The notes: generated by a model not told the origin, from the sequence alone. A DNA stretch of 64,000 nt from Mucilaginibacter pineti (GCF_900101875.1 NZ_FNAI01000005.1:310001-374000); one strand, 5' to 3'; shown: positions 25,464-35,039, counted from the stretch's first letter. Numbers and translations: made by a program.

Positions 25464-25475
25464 TGATTTAAATCA
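25464..25475. promoter_or_regulatory. Candidate FNR/Crp-type operator
   Basis: TGATTTAAATCA is a perfect palindrome in the form TGAT-N4-ATCA, the core of the FNR consensus (TTGAT-N4-ATCAA). It lies between the divergent FNR-like regulator and the porin/NarK/nitrate reductase genes. In such AT-rich DNA a chance match is possible, so evidence is moderate. Confidence 0.5.
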
Positions 25476-25591
25476 CAAAAATCAACTTTACAATTCAATT
25501 ATTTGAAATTATCCATTAAATAAGATATATTTATGATAATTAATTGCATCAATAATTAAAAAAGAAGTCGCCTATGATGAAAATCAAAAAA

Positions 25592-25634
25592 ATATAAAAA
25601 AAGCCCTGCCGGGAGGTCGCATTCCCAGACAGGG
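25592..25634 (-). terminator. Hairpin with T-run on the minus strand, without a gene before it
   Basis: CCCTG and GGGA (25604-25614) pair with TCCC and CAGGG (25623-25634), separated by an 8-base loop and small internal bulges. On the minus strand this is followed by a T-rich run, as in an intrinsic terminator. No minus-strand gene ends here, so it either ends an unannotated short RNA or forms a structure in the porin mRNA leader on the plus strand. Confidence 0.5.
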
Positions 25635-25679
25635 TTAGTATAGTTTTTAATCGCTTTAACAAATAAAAAACCATTTCAA

Positions 25680-27221
25680 ATGTACAAAAATGTATGTAAT
25701 CAATACACTCTTGGCAAAATTCTATTAATTATATCATGTTTTGTTTCCTATAACGCTTCGGCACAGCTAACCTTATCAGGTCAGCTAAAAACGAGGGGCG
25801 AATTACGTGATGGTTACGGAACTTTAGAGCCAATAGGTAACAAAAATGCCGCTTTTATCTCCCAGCGAACGCGGCTTACCTTCAATTATAAAAGCAGTAG
25901 GCTTATTTTTCAAACAACGATGCAGGATGTAAGGCTTTGGGGCCAGGATGCATCAACCATAACCGTAAATGACGGCAGCAGGCTGAGTCTTCACGAGGCC
26001 TGGGCCGAGCTTATCCTCTCCAATAAAAAAGATACAGCCTTTAAAATATCCCCGCTTGATTACTTCGCCATAAAAATTGGCCGCCAGGAATTATCATATG
26101 ACGATGAACGCCTATTAGGCGCTACCGACTGGATACAACAGGGCCGACGGCACGATGCCATTGTTTTTAAAATGATTGAGCACGGCTGGCAGGCAGACCT
26201 GGGCGCCGCCTTCAACCAAAGGTCTGATGCTGTTAATTATAATGGCACCTATTATACCCCGGCCAACGTGCCCGCTACTGTAAAGGATAGCAAAGGCAAC
26301 CTCGTAAATACCCCAGCCGGCTTTATCCCCCTGATAAACGCGGCAGGCATTAGCTCAAAAACCGGCAACCCGGCTTTTTTAAACCCGCCGGGAACAAACG
26401 GATTAAATCAGAATTATAAGGCGCTTGAATATCTATACGTTGCCAAAAAAATCAGTAAAACAAAAGTTTCGGGCCTTTTTTTAACAGACCAGTTTGGCAA
26501 GTATAAGCTCGACTCGGTAAAAAATATTTCGGGTACAGACGAGGGCTATGTGTACGGCAGGCATTATAACCAGACAGGCGTAAACACCCGTTACACCACC
26601 GGCTTACTAATCAATCCTGTTTTTGGCGGTAAAGATCAATGGGCACTGACAGGTGGTTTTTACTACCAGGGCGGCCATGATAAGGACGGGTTGGAACTAA
26701 GTGCCTACACCTACACCGCATCCTTATTATACAAAGGCGCCAATTTAAGCTACATCGCCGGCTGGGATTATCTATCGGGCAATGACGCGTTATCTACATC
26801 AAAAACCAATCACCGTTTTGATCCGCTGTATGGCACCCCGCACAAATTTTGGGGATACATGGACTATTTTTATGCCTCAAGCGGCTCACCCACAGGTGGT
26901 TTGAGCAACCCTTACTTCAAAATAAAATATATTTCAGATAACAAACGCTTTAATGCCGAACTGGATAATCATTACTTCCTGTTGGCGCAGGACCAAAAAG
27001 GGACAGACGGTAAAGCTATCGGCAAATACCTGGGTACCGAGTTCGATGCTACCGCGGGTTATAAACTCAACAAGTTTACCAATGTTGATTTGGGTTTATC
27101 CTACATGGCGGCAACCCGCAGCATGGAGTATGCCAAGGCATTAACACCCGGCACCAGCAAGCTAAACCCAGTATGGGCTTATCTGCAAATAAATATCAAA
27201 CCCGAATTTTTGAATAAATAA
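25680..27221 (+). CDS. Alginate-export-type outer-membrane porin
   Basis: A 513-residue protein with a signal peptide (ending NASAQ at about 28) and a large barrel with many amphipathic strands, ending in an aromatic/hydrophobic strand (YLQINIKPEFLNK). The start LTLSGQLKTRGELRDGYG, the middle SLHEAWAEL, and the KIGRQELSYDDERLLGATDWIQQGR segment are typical of the alginate export (Alginate_exp) porin family. Despite the name, members often sit in nitrate/nitrite loci. Here it precedes NarK and nitrate reductase on the same strand, so it is best read as an outer-membrane channel for anions, an inference from context. Confidence 0.85.
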   Translation: MYKNVCNQYTLGKILLIISCFVSYNASAQLTLSGQLKTRGELRDGYGTLEPIGNKNAAFISQRTRLTFNYKSSRLIFQTTMQDVRLWGQDASTITVNDGSRLSLHEAWAELILSNKKDTAFKISPLDYFAIKIGRQELSYDDERLLGATDWIQQGRRHDAIVFKMIEHGWQADLGAAFNQRSDAVNYNGTYYTPANVPATVKDSKGNLVNTPAGFIPLINAAGISSKTGNPAFLNPPGTNGLNQNYKALEYLYVAKKISKTKVSGLFLTDQFGKYKLDSVKNISGTDEGYVYGRHYNQTGVNTRYTTGLLINPVFGGKDQWALTGGFYYQGGHDKDGLELSAYTYTASLLYKGANLSYIAGWDYLSGNDALSTSKTNHRFDPLYGTPHKFWGYMDYFYASSGSPTGGLSNPYFKIKYISDNKRFNAELDNHYFLLAQDQKGTDGKAIGKYLGTEFDATAGYKLNKFTNVDLGLSYMAATRSMEYAKALTPGTSKLNPVWAYLQINIKPEFLNK

Positions 27222-27336
27222 CGTATAAGCTTAAAGCTAAGAGCACAAGGCTCAAGGCTAAAAAATGGTAACAATTAAATTAAAACACTAAAAGCTTTCG
27301 GCCTTATGCTTTCAGCTTTTCGCTAAAAAAACCATT

Positions 27337-28626
27337 ATGGAAAATCAACTTACTAAACTCAATATATTCTCTTTGAAAGGGATTCAAATGAAAACCTTTC
27401 ATATTACCTGGCTCATGTTTTTTGTGTGCTTCTTTGGTTGGTTCGGTCTGGCGCCGCTGATGCCAACTATCCGCGCCGAGCTGCATTTAACCAAGGCACA
27501 GGTAGGCAATACCATTATTGCATCGGTAACGGCTACTATTATAGCCCGCCTCATTATCGGTAAGCTCTGCGACACCTGGGGTCCGCGAAAAACGGCTGTC
27601 AGGCTATTGCTTGTAGGCTCATTACCCGTATTTTTAGTGGGCCTTGCACATGATTATACTTCTTTTTTATTGTTCAGATTGGCAATAGGTGTTGTAGGTT
27701 CGTCATTTGTAATTACGCAGTTCCATACATCAATGATGTTTGACGCCAAAATAAAAGGAACGGCAAATGCGGTAACAGGTGGCTGGGGTAACCTGGGCGG
27801 CGGGGTAACCAATATGGTAATGCCACTTATATTCGCAGCTATAGTTGGCTTTGGATACACTAAGGCCGAGGCATGGCGCTATGCCATGATAGTGCCGGGT
27901 GTAATGATGCTCATCATTGCTTTCCTCTACCAGAAATATACAAAGGATACCCCCGATGGCAATTATGATGAGGTGGGCTACACAAAAACTAATCCCTCAA
28001 AAACAGATTGGTCTATCCTTGGCGATTGGCGTGTATGGGCCTTAACTATGGCTTACGCCATGTGTTTTGGTATGGAAATAACTTTCGATAACGTGGCTTC
28101 GCTGCATTTTGTAGATACGTTTCACCTGTCGCAAAGTTCGGCCGGTTTCTGGGCCGGCATCTTTGGTTTTATGAACCTGTTTGCCCGTGCACTGGGCGGT
28201 ATGGTATCTGATAAAGTAGGCGGTAAATTTGGGATGCGGGGCAAAGGTTTATTGCTCGCCGGTGTATTATTGTTGGAGGGTGCCGGACTGGTACTTTTCG
28301 CGCATTCTGGCACATTGGTGGCTGCCATTATTTCCATGCTTTCGTTTGCGCTGTTCCTTAAAATGTCAAATGGGGCTACTTATGGTATTGTGCCCTTCAT
28401 CAACAGCAAAAATGTGGGTATGGTGAGTGGCATTGTTGGCGCGGGCGGTAACCTGGGTGGTATGCTGTTTGGTTTCCTGTTCAAATCCGAGTCTATAACC
28501 TATGTACAGGCATTCACCTACATCGGCATTACGGTTATGGTGGTATCGGTAATAATACTCATCACTCGTTTTCAAAAACAAACAATAAAAACTGCCGAAC
28601 CTGTATTGGCTGGTAGTATGGCTTAA
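27337..28626 (+). CDS. narK: Nitrate/nitrite transporter, MFS NNP family
   Basis: A 429-residue inner-membrane protein with 12 predicted helices. Visible NNP signatures are the N-terminal WLMFFVCFFGWFGLAPLMP, the glycine-rich helix GGWGNLGGGVTNMVMP after TM4, and the second GIVGAGGNLGGMLFG near TM11. These two motifs contact the nitrate. The Arg in TM2 (RLIIGKLCDTWGPR) and the TM8 arginine fit NarK. It likely imports nitrate for the assimilatory enzymes encoded downstream, or exports nitrite. It lies 115 bp after the porin and 75 bp before the nitrate reductase gene. Confidence 0.93.
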   Translation: MENQLTKLNIFSLKGIQMKTFHITWLMFFVCFFGWFGLAPLMPTIRAELHLTKAQVGNTIIASVTATIIARLIIGKLCDTWGPRKTAVRLLLVGSLPVFLVGLAHDYTSFLLFRLAIGVVGSSFVITQFHTSMMFDAKIKGTANAVTGGWGNLGGGVTNMVMPLIFAAIVGFGYTKAEAWRYAMIVPGVMMLIIAFLYQKYTKDTPDGNYDEVGYTKTNPSKTDWSILGDWRVWALTMAYAMCFGMEITFDNVASLHFVDTFHLSQSSAGFWAGIFGFMNLFARALGGMVSDKVGGKFGMRGKGLLLAGVLLLEGAGLVLFAHSGTLVAAIISMLSFALFLKMSNGATYGIVPFINSKNVGMVSGIVGAGGNLGGMLFGFLFKSESITYVQAFTYIGITVMVVSVIILITRFQKQTIKTAEPVLAGSMA

Positions 28627-28638
28627 CAGCCTCACCCC

Positions 28639-28663
28639 AGCCCCTCTCCAAAGGAGAGGGGCT
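28639..28663. repeat. Short palindromic repeat in the narK-nasA gap
   Basis: An 11-bp perfect inverted repeat (AGCCCCTCTCC, 3-base loop, GGAGAGGGGCT) is preceded by CCTCACCCC. Palindromes of this type recur in intergenic DNA of many Bacteroidota; only one copy was seen here. It could act as a partial terminator between narK and the reductase. Confidence 0.55.
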
Positions 28664-28701
28664 ATAAAATTAAAATAAGCTTTCAGCTCCCCAAAAAAAC
28701 A

Positions 28702-31700
28702 ATGTCATTAAAAAAGCGATCAAATAATGGGTTAAAAAGCATCTGCTGTTATTGCGGTGTGGGTTGCGGCGTTGTTATAAATAAGGAGAAAAACGGAAGC
28801 ATTACCCTTGAGGGCGATAAGGATTACCCTGTAAACAAGGGGATGTTATGCAGCAAAGGCATGAACCTGCACTACACCGTCAATGATAAAACAGATAGGC
28901 TGCTGTACCCCCAAATGCGCTACAGTAAAAATATGCCCATGCAAAGGGTAAGCTGGGATACGGCACTGGAGCGTACGGCAGCCGTTTTTAAAACATTTAT
29001 TTATAAATACGGACCAGATTCGGTGGCGTTTTATGCCTCGGGGCAATGTTTAACTGAGGAGTACTACGTGGTTAATAAGCTGATAAAGGGCTTCATCGGC
29101 AGCAATAACATCGACACCAATTCGCGCCTGTGTATGAGCAGCGCGGTGGCGGCCTATAAGATAGCTTTGGGCGAAGATACCGTACCCCTTTGTTATGATG
29201 ATATTGAACTGGCCGATTGCTTTTATGTAACCGGTGCCAACCCGGCCTGGTGCCATCCTATTTTATGGCGAAGGGTTGAAGCGCACAAAGCAGCCAACCC
29301 TCATGTTAAGCTCATAGTGGTTGATCCGCGTGTTACGGATACCTGCGGCATTGCCGATTTGCATTTGCAGCTAAATCCCGGTACGGATATTACCCTTAAC
29401 CACGCTATTGGCAGGGTTTTAATAGAAAATGGCGATATAGATGTTGATTTTATTACCAACCATGCCGATGGTTTTGAACAATACAGCAAAGTTGTATTTG
29501 AACGCAGCGTTGCCCAGTCGGCAGGTATTTGCGGTGTTAGCGAGCAGGATATCCGTTTGGCAGCCAAATATATCGGCGAAGCCAAGGGCTTTATCACTAT
29601 GTGGACTATGGGGCTTAACCAAAGCGCCATTGGGGTAAACAAAAATTTAAGTCTTATAAACCTCAATTTAATAACCGGTCATATTGGTAAGCCGGGCTCG
29701 GGCCCCTTATCATTAACCGGACAGCCAAATGCCATGGGCGGGCGCGAAGTAGGCGGATTAGCCAATCTGCTGCCTGCCCATCGCAACCTGGCCAATGCAA
29801 CTCACCGGGCAGAGGTACAAAAGTTTTGGGGCGGAACTGAGATTGCCGCCAAGCCAGGGCTCACCGCTACAGAAATGTTTGAGGCGCTAAATGACGGTCG
29901 GTTAAAAGCCATCTGGATCATGTGTACCAATCCATTAACCAGCCTCCCCAATGTTCGGCTGGCCGAGGAAGCCCTAAAAAAAGCAAAATTTGTGGTAGTA
30001 CAGGAGATCAGCAACAAACCCGAAACCCTAGCTTACGCCGATGTGATACTCCCGGCCGCAGCATGGGCCGAGAAGGAAGGCACCATGACCAATTCCGAAC
30101 GGCGCATCAGCTATCTCAACAAAGTGCTCGACCCACCGGGCGAGGCTATTGCTGACAGCGAGATCATTTGCCGTTTTGCGCAAAAAATGGGCTATAAAGG
30201 TTTTGATTTTAAAAGCCCCTCAGAAATTTATGCAGAACACGCCAGGCTCACCGCCAAAACCAACATCGATATCAGCGGACTGAGTTATGATATTATTAAA
30301 CAACAGGGATCGGTACAGTGGCCCTACAAAAAGCGCAACGCGGTAATCGGCACACCGCGTTTATTTACCGACAAAAAGTTTTATACCTATAATGGCAACG
30401 CCCTCATCAGCGCCGTTCCCGATACTTTAACCAGCGAAGCGCCCAATGATGATTTTCCGTTCATCCTTACCACGGGCCGCATCCGCGATCAATGGCATAC
30501 CATGAGCAAAACCGGTAAGGTGAACAAGCTTAACCAGCATATTAAGCAGTCGTTTATGGAAATAAACCCTTCCGATGCCGCCGCGTTACACGTACAGGAA
30601 GGTGATGTTACCATCATCACATCGCGCCGCGGCGAGGTTAGGGTAAAAGCTAAAATATCCCCCGAAATAAAACAGGGTGTTGTTTTTATGCCCATGCATT
30701 GGGGCAAAATTTTAAATAACGATATGCACCGGGTTAACAATGTTACCAATGATATGGTAGACCCAATATCCAAAGAGCCCGATTTTAAATACTGCGCAGT
30801 AAGCGTTCAAAAATATAAAAAGCCGTTTCAGCGGATTGTAGTGGTTGGTGCAGGCGCAGGCGCGCATGGCTTTGTGCGATCATACCGGGAACTGAACCGC
30901 GACGATGAGATCACCATTTTTAGTAAGGAGGACCATCCCTTTTACAACCGCGTTATGCTGCCCGATTACATTAGCGGAGAGCAGCGCTGGGAACAGCTGG
31001 TGAAAATGACAGACGAAGAAGAACCTGAATTTAACATCCGCCTGCTACGCGGCGTAAGTATTGAACGCATAGACCGCGCCAATAAATATGTACTGGATAG
31101 CAGGGGCATAAAAACTTATTACGATGTATTGCTGCTGGCAACCGGTAGCCGCGCGGCAATTCCAAAAAACGTACCAACCCTACCGGGCATCTTCAGTATG
31201 CGCAGCCGCAACGATGCCGATAACTTTAAAAAGCACGTACCCCGCAACGGCCATGTGGTAATTGTGGGCGGTGGTTTGCTCGGTTTGGAAATGGCTGCCT
31301 CGCTGCGCGAAATAGGGATCACCATTACCATAATTCAGCGTACCTCGCGCTTTTTAAACCGGCAGTTAGATGAACTGGGCAGCAGGCTATTGCACGAGGA
31401 AATGGTAGATCAGGGCTGTGATATTTTTTATGACGATGAAGTGCAGCTGTTTTATGGCCGGTCGAAATTAACGGGGATAGGTTTAAAAAGCGGCCATAAG
31501 ATTGATTGCGACGCTATGATCCTGGCCATTGGCACAACGCCCAACCTGGAGATAGCCAAAGAATGTGGCCTTGATTGCAAGCGCGGCGTTATTGTTAACG
31601 AGCGCCTGCTTACCAGCGACCCTTCTATTTACGCCATTGGTGAAATTGCCGAATTTAACGGAACACTTTACGGCATTACTGCAGCCGCCGAGCAGCAAGC

Positions 31701-32220
31701 CGCCGTAGTGGCTGCCTACATGAACGGCGATATTGCCAGTTACTACAAAGGCAGTCTTTTTATGAATATCATAAAAATTCACGGGTTTGATTTGTGCAGC
31801 ATAGGCTTATCCGACTGTCCGGATTATAAAGATTACGAGGAAGTGGTATTTATTGATAAGGCAAAGCGGTACTACAAAAAGTGCATAATTCACCAGGATA
31901 GGCTGGTTGGCACCATACTCATAGGTGATAAAGGAGAGTTTCAGGAGTTCAAAGAATTAATAGCCAACAAAACCGAGCTAAGTGATAAACGACTGAAACT
32001 TTTACGCAGCGGCAAAACAGCCGAACCCGTTTTGGGTAAACTGGTATGCAGCTGCAATAACGTAGGGGCCGATAATATCCGCAATAAAGTGGCATCGGGC
32101 TGCACCCAGCTTGCCGATGTTTGCAGCCAAACAGGTGCGGGCACGGGCTGCGGTTCATGTCGCCCAGAGGTTAAACGTTTACTTGAAGAGGTTTTGCAAC
32201 TACAACTAATTAAAGCATAA
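28702..32220 (+). CDS. nasA: Assimilatory nitrate reductase fused to FAD/BFD electron-transfer module
   Basis: A 1172-residue fusion. The N-terminus has the [4Fe-4S] set of Nas/Nap enzymes (C15 or C16, C18, C22 and C50 followed by SKG). It is followed by the molybdopterin oxidoreductase domains (about 60-700, including VTGANPAWCHPILWRR and the C-terminal dinucleotide-binding FILTTGRIRDQWHTMSKTGK). From about 711 an FAD/NAD(P)H oxidoreductase starts (IVVVGAGAGAHGF, later LLATGSRAAIP and IVGGGLLGLEMA). The end is a BFD-like [2Fe-2S] domain with C1116, C1118 and a CGSC pair. It therefore can take electrons directly from NAD(P)H. In other bacteria these are two subunits (NasA/NasC, NasB). It is 5 bp from the rubredoxin gene. 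Confidence 0.93.
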   Translation: MSLKKRSNNGLKSICCYCGVGCGVVINKEKNGSITLEGDKDYPVNKGMLCSKGMNLHYTVNDKTDRLLYPQMRYSKNMPMQRVSWDTALERTAAVFKTFIYKYGPDSVAFYASGQCLTEEYYVVNKLIKGFIGSNNIDTNSRLCMSSAVAAYKIALGEDTVPLCYDDIELADCFYVTGANPAWCHPILWRRVEAHKAANPHVKLIVVDPRVTDTCGIADLHLQLNPGTDITLNHAIGRVLIENGDIDVDFITNHADGFEQYSKVVFERSVAQSAGICGVSEQDIRLAAKYIGEAKGFITMWTMGLNQSAIGVNKNLSLINLNLITGHIGKPGSGPLSLTGQPNAMGGREVGGLANLLPAHRNLANATHRAEVQKFWGGTEIAAKPGLTATEMFEALNDGRLKAIWIMCTNPLTSLPNVRLAEEALKKAKFVVVQEISNKPETLAYADVILPAAAWAEKEGTMTNSERRISYLNKVLDPPGEAIADSEIICRFAQKMGYKGFDFKSPSEIYAEHARLTAKTNIDISGLSYDIIKQQGSVQWPYKKRNAVIGTPRLFTDKKFYTYNGNALISAVPDTLTSEAPNDDFPFILTTGRIRDQWHTMSKTGKVNKLNQHIKQSFMEINPSDAAALHVQEGDVTIITSRRGEVRVKAKISPEIKQGVVFMPMHWGKILNNDMHRVNNVTNDMVDPISKEPDFKYCAVSVQKYKKPFQRIVVVGAGAGAHGFVRSYRELNRDDEITIFSKEDHPFYNRVMLPDYISGEQRWEQLVKMTDEEEPEFNIRLLRGVSIERIDRANKYVLDSRGIKTYYDVLLLATGSRAAIPKNVPTLPGIFSMRSRNDADNFKKHVPRNGHVVIVGGGLLGLEMAASLREIGITITIIQRTSRFLNRQLDELGSRLLHEEMVDQGCDIFYDDEVQLFYGRSKLTGIGLKSGHKIDCDAMILAIGTTPNLEIAKECGLDCKRGVIVNERLLTSDPSIYAIGEIAEFNGTLYGITAAAEQQAAVVAAYMNGDIASYYKGSLFMNIIKIHGFDLCSIGLSDCPDYKDYEEVVFIDKAKRYYKKCIIHQDRLVGTILIGDKGEFQEFKELIANKTELSDKRLKLLRSGKTAEPVLGKLVCSCNNVGADNIRNKVASGCTQLADVCSQTGAGTGCGSCRPEVKRLLEEVLQLQLIKA

Positions 32221-32225
32221 TCGGC

Positions 32226-33668
32226 ATGAACAAAAAACAACTCATTAAGGTGAACCTACCCGGCGGGGTAACATCTGCAGGCGATTTTTATGAGTTTTTG
32301 GTTATTGCCCAAAATGCCGGAGCGGCTGATGTACGTTTTGGAAACCGGCAGCAGTTGTATTTTGAGATCAGTACAGATCAACTCGAGAACATGGAGTTTG
32401 ATATGCTAAGCGCGGGCATTGAATATGAAATTGATACCGACATACATCCCAACATCACCAGCTCATACATAGCCGACGGCATTTTCAACCACGAAAACTG
32501 GCTTAAAGAAGGTGTTTATAAAGACATTTTTGACCTGTTTAGCCACAAGCCCCTACTCAAAATAAACCTGGTTGATAGCAACCAAACCTTTGTGCCCTTC
32601 TTTTCCGGCAACCTAAATTTTATTGCTTCGCCGGTAAGTAATTACTGGTATTTGTATATCAGATTCCCTAAAACCAACACCCTGTACTACTGGCCGGTAC
32701 TGGTATATTCAGACGATATCCCGGCCATGAGCAAGGCGGTGCAGGAAGTGATATTTACCAACAAACAACTTTTTTATGATCAGGCTGAGATTGCCGCCGA
32801 TAGGTTATACCAGCTGGTTACTGCCGATAACCAGTTTGTAATTCAGCAGATAGATCAGCCACTCCTAATCCCCGAATTTCATTTACCTTATTATGAAGGC
32901 TTTAATAGGCATGGAAATAAAAACTGGCTGGGCATATACCGTCGTAATGAACTGTTCGATATTGGTTTTTTAATGGAAATATGCAACCTGTGTATGCAAA
33001 CCCGTGTAGGCCAGCTATATATAAGCCCCTGGAAATCGTTGCTCATAAAAAATATCGAAACAAAACACCGGCCATTATGGGGCAACCTGCTAAACAAATA
33101 CAGGATAAACATACGGCATGCTTCAAATGAACTTAACTGGCAGGTAGAAGACCTTTGCGACCAATGCCTAAGCCTGAAACAACAATTGGTACGCGAATTT
33201 GAGGAGGCCGACCTCCGGACTTACCGGTTGAGCTTTGCCATAAAAAGATCACCAAAATCGGGCATTTATGGTTCTATAATGATCCGTGAGCGTAAGCCCG
33301 ATATTTTTGAAATTGTGCATACGCGTGACTTTAACCACAATACCCGCGAATTTGTGAGCTATAAACAGGGCGTTTCCAGGGCAGATCTTAGCAGGCACTT
33401 GATTGCACTTTGCAACGTATTTTATGAGCAGCAAAGCAATGCTCATATAGCTTCATCGCCTAAAAAAGTTGAAGATGTAATTATAACAACTAGTCAAAAA
33501 ACTGTCTATCAGTGTAAAAGCTGCTTTACCATCTATGACGAATTATATGGCGATACGCTGAATGAAATAGCACCGGGAATACCTTTTGAAAGTTTAGATA
33601 GCTATGAATGTTCTACTTGCGGCGCACCAAAAAAAAATTTCGAAGAACTCGCAGGCATAAACAATTGA
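32226..33668 (+). CDS. Nitrite/sulfite-reductase half-domain protein with C-terminal rubredoxin
   Basis: A 480-residue cytoplasmic protein. The N-terminal part (about 5-60) has the fold signature of the nitrite/sulfite reductase ferredoxin-like half domain (KVNLPGGVTSAGDFYEFL and GAADVRFGNRQQLYF). Residues 60-420 lack the usual siroheme cysteine pattern, although they contain CNLC and CDQC pairs. The last 55 residues are a rubredoxin with C430-x2-C433 and C462-x2-C465 and the APKKNFEEL tail. It starts 5 bp after the nitrate reductase stop, so it is almost certainly co-translated and likely transfers electrons to or from that enzyme. The exact reaction is unknown. Confidence 0.8.
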   Translation: MNKKQLIKVNLPGGVTSAGDFYEFLVIAQNAGAADVRFGNRQQLYFEISTDQLENMEFDMLSAGIEYEIDTDIHPNITSSYIADGIFNHENWLKEGVYKDIFDLFSHKPLLKINLVDSNQTFVPFFSGNLNFIASPVSNYWYLYIRFPKTNTLYYWPVLVYSDDIPAMSKAVQEVIFTNKQLFYDQAEIAADRLYQLVTADNQFVIQQIDQPLLIPEFHLPYYEGFNRHGNKNWLGIYRRNELFDIGFLMEICNLCMQTRVGQLYISPWKSLLIKNIETKHRPLWGNLLNKYRINIRHASNELNWQVEDLCDQCLSLKQQLVREFEEADLRTYRLSFAIKRSPKSGIYGSIMIRERKPDIFEIVHTRDFNHNTREFVSYKQGVSRADLSRHLIALCNVFYEQQSNAHIASSPKKVEDVIITTSQKTVYQCKSCFTIYDELYGDTLNEIAPGIPFESLDSYECSTCGAPKKNFEELAGINN

Positions 33669-33680
33669 GATTTATCCGTA

Positions 33681-35039
33681 TCAAGCCAACGGTATAAAAA
33701 TAAAAAAGCTGGAGCCCTGCCCAAAAACACTTTCGAAACCTATTCTGCCGCCTTGGCGCTCAATAAATTCTTTACATAACAGCAGGCCTAAACCAACGCC
33801 TTTTTCGTTATTTGTGCCAAAACCGGGTTCGGTGTTAATAGAAAATATTTTTTCCTGTTTGTGCTGATCAATACCCTTTCCGTTATCACTAACGGTTAGT
33901 TTACATTCGTGATTTACCAATTGAGTTAGTATATTGATAACACCTCCATCAGAAGTGAATTTAATGGCATTACTAATAAGGTTACGTACCACCAATTGCA
34001 GCATATCCGTATCGGCAACTACCATTACCTGAGGTTCAATATGGTAGTTGAAAGAAATGTGTTTTTTTTCGGCCTGTATTTTACCCATTTCCAAGGTGCT
34101 TTTTATTGCCGAAAACAGGTTTAGGCTTAATAAATTAACGGCTGGACCTTCCATTTGAGATTTGGACCAATGCAGCAGGTTCGACAGCATATCCATGGTA
34201 TTGTTGGTGGCTGCAAGCAAATCTCTCTCTAATGCAGGGCGTGCCAGGCTATCAACCTCATTTTCATTTAGTAATTCGAGGTAATATTGTATTTGAATAA
34301 GAGGAGCTCGCAGGTCATGTGAAATGATAGACAATAACTTATTCTTTTCGGCATCGCTTTGCTCCAACTGATTTTTTTGCAGCAATATCTGTTCATTTCG
34401 TACTTCAATAGCTAATGCTTTTTCTTCTACGGTAACTTTTTCTTTATCGTAGCTTTTCCTGATGAACCTGATAATGATATAAATTGCTATCACAGGTATG
34501 GGGAAGGCTGTGACCCTGTCTATCAGCTCACCCTTGCCTGCGCTAAAAGGATATTTTACCAATAATGGATATTGATACGCTACGATATGAAGTACCAGGA
34601 AACATATTATATAGGCAATTAACCAAGCTATATGCTGCCGGTAAGGCGAAATGGCAAATACCAGCAACAGGTATGCAGGCCATATTAAATCTGTTGAACC
34701 GTTGATGCCCGAATTGGCAAAATAATTGACTGAAAAAATAAAGATACCCGTTAAACCAAATAAAACGCTACTGTGTTTCCTGCCATAAAAACGGGAATTG
34801 TAATACTGGTAAGAAAAAAATACCGCAATTAAAAAACTTGATACAGAACCAATATAAAGCCCTTCAAAAAAATTATACGGTACATAAACAGCACCCAGGA
34901 TAATTAAGCCTACACTAATTGAGTGAAATATTCTGCTCTCTAAAGAGAACATAGACGGACTTCCTATTAGCCTAAACCACAGATCATTAATTCTTTTTAA
35001 AATATTATAATTAGTAGCAGCAAACTTTGTTTTTGGCAT
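33681..35039 (-). CDS. Membrane sensor histidine kinase with six-helix N-terminal domain
   Basis: A 452-residue kinase with about six hydrophobic helices in residues 30-195 (for example VGLIILGAVYVPYNF, FLIAVFFSYQYY and IPVIAIYIIIRFI), a short coiled-coil linker with EVRNEQILLQK, HisKA (IISHDLRAPL) and a complete HATPase_c (N-box LISNAIKFT, G1 DNGKGI, G2 GVGLGLLL). No receiver or output gene is adjacent. It is convergent with the rubredoxin-tailed protein gene with 12 bp between stops. The signal is not known. Confidence 0.9.
   Translation of the reverse strand: MPKTKFAATNYNILKRINDLWFRLIGSPSMFSLESRIFHSISVGLIILGAVYVPYNFFEGLYIGSVSSFLIAVFFSYQYYNSRFYGRKHSSVLFGLTGIFIFSVNYFANSGINGSTDLIWPAYLLLVFAISPYRQHIAWLIAYIICFLVLHIVAYQYPLLVKYPFSAGKGELIDRVTAFPIPVIAIYIIIRFIRKSYDKEKVTVEEKALAIEVRNEQILLQKNQLEQSDAEKNKLLSIISHDLRAPLIQIQYYLELLNENEVDSLARPALERDLLAATNNTMDMLSNLLHWSKSQMEGPAVNLLSLNLFSAIKSTLEMGKIQAEKKHISFNYHIEPQVMVVADTDMLQLVVRNLISNAIKFTSDGGVINILTQLVNHECKLTVSDNGKGIDQHKQEKIFSINTEPGFGTNNEKGVGLGLLLCKEFIERQGGRIGFESVFGQGSSFFIFIPLA

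Larger units (their letters stand above)
25238..25679. other. Regulatory intergenic region of the nitrate locus
   Basis: This 442 bp, very AT-rich divergent region lies between the FNR-like regulator and the porin gene. It holds an 11-bp inverted repeat (25354-25364 with 25379-25389, TTTTATTGAAT), an FNR-type box (25464-25475) and a GC-rich hairpin (25604-25634), the last two listed separately. No coding frame was seen. Confidence 0.6.
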
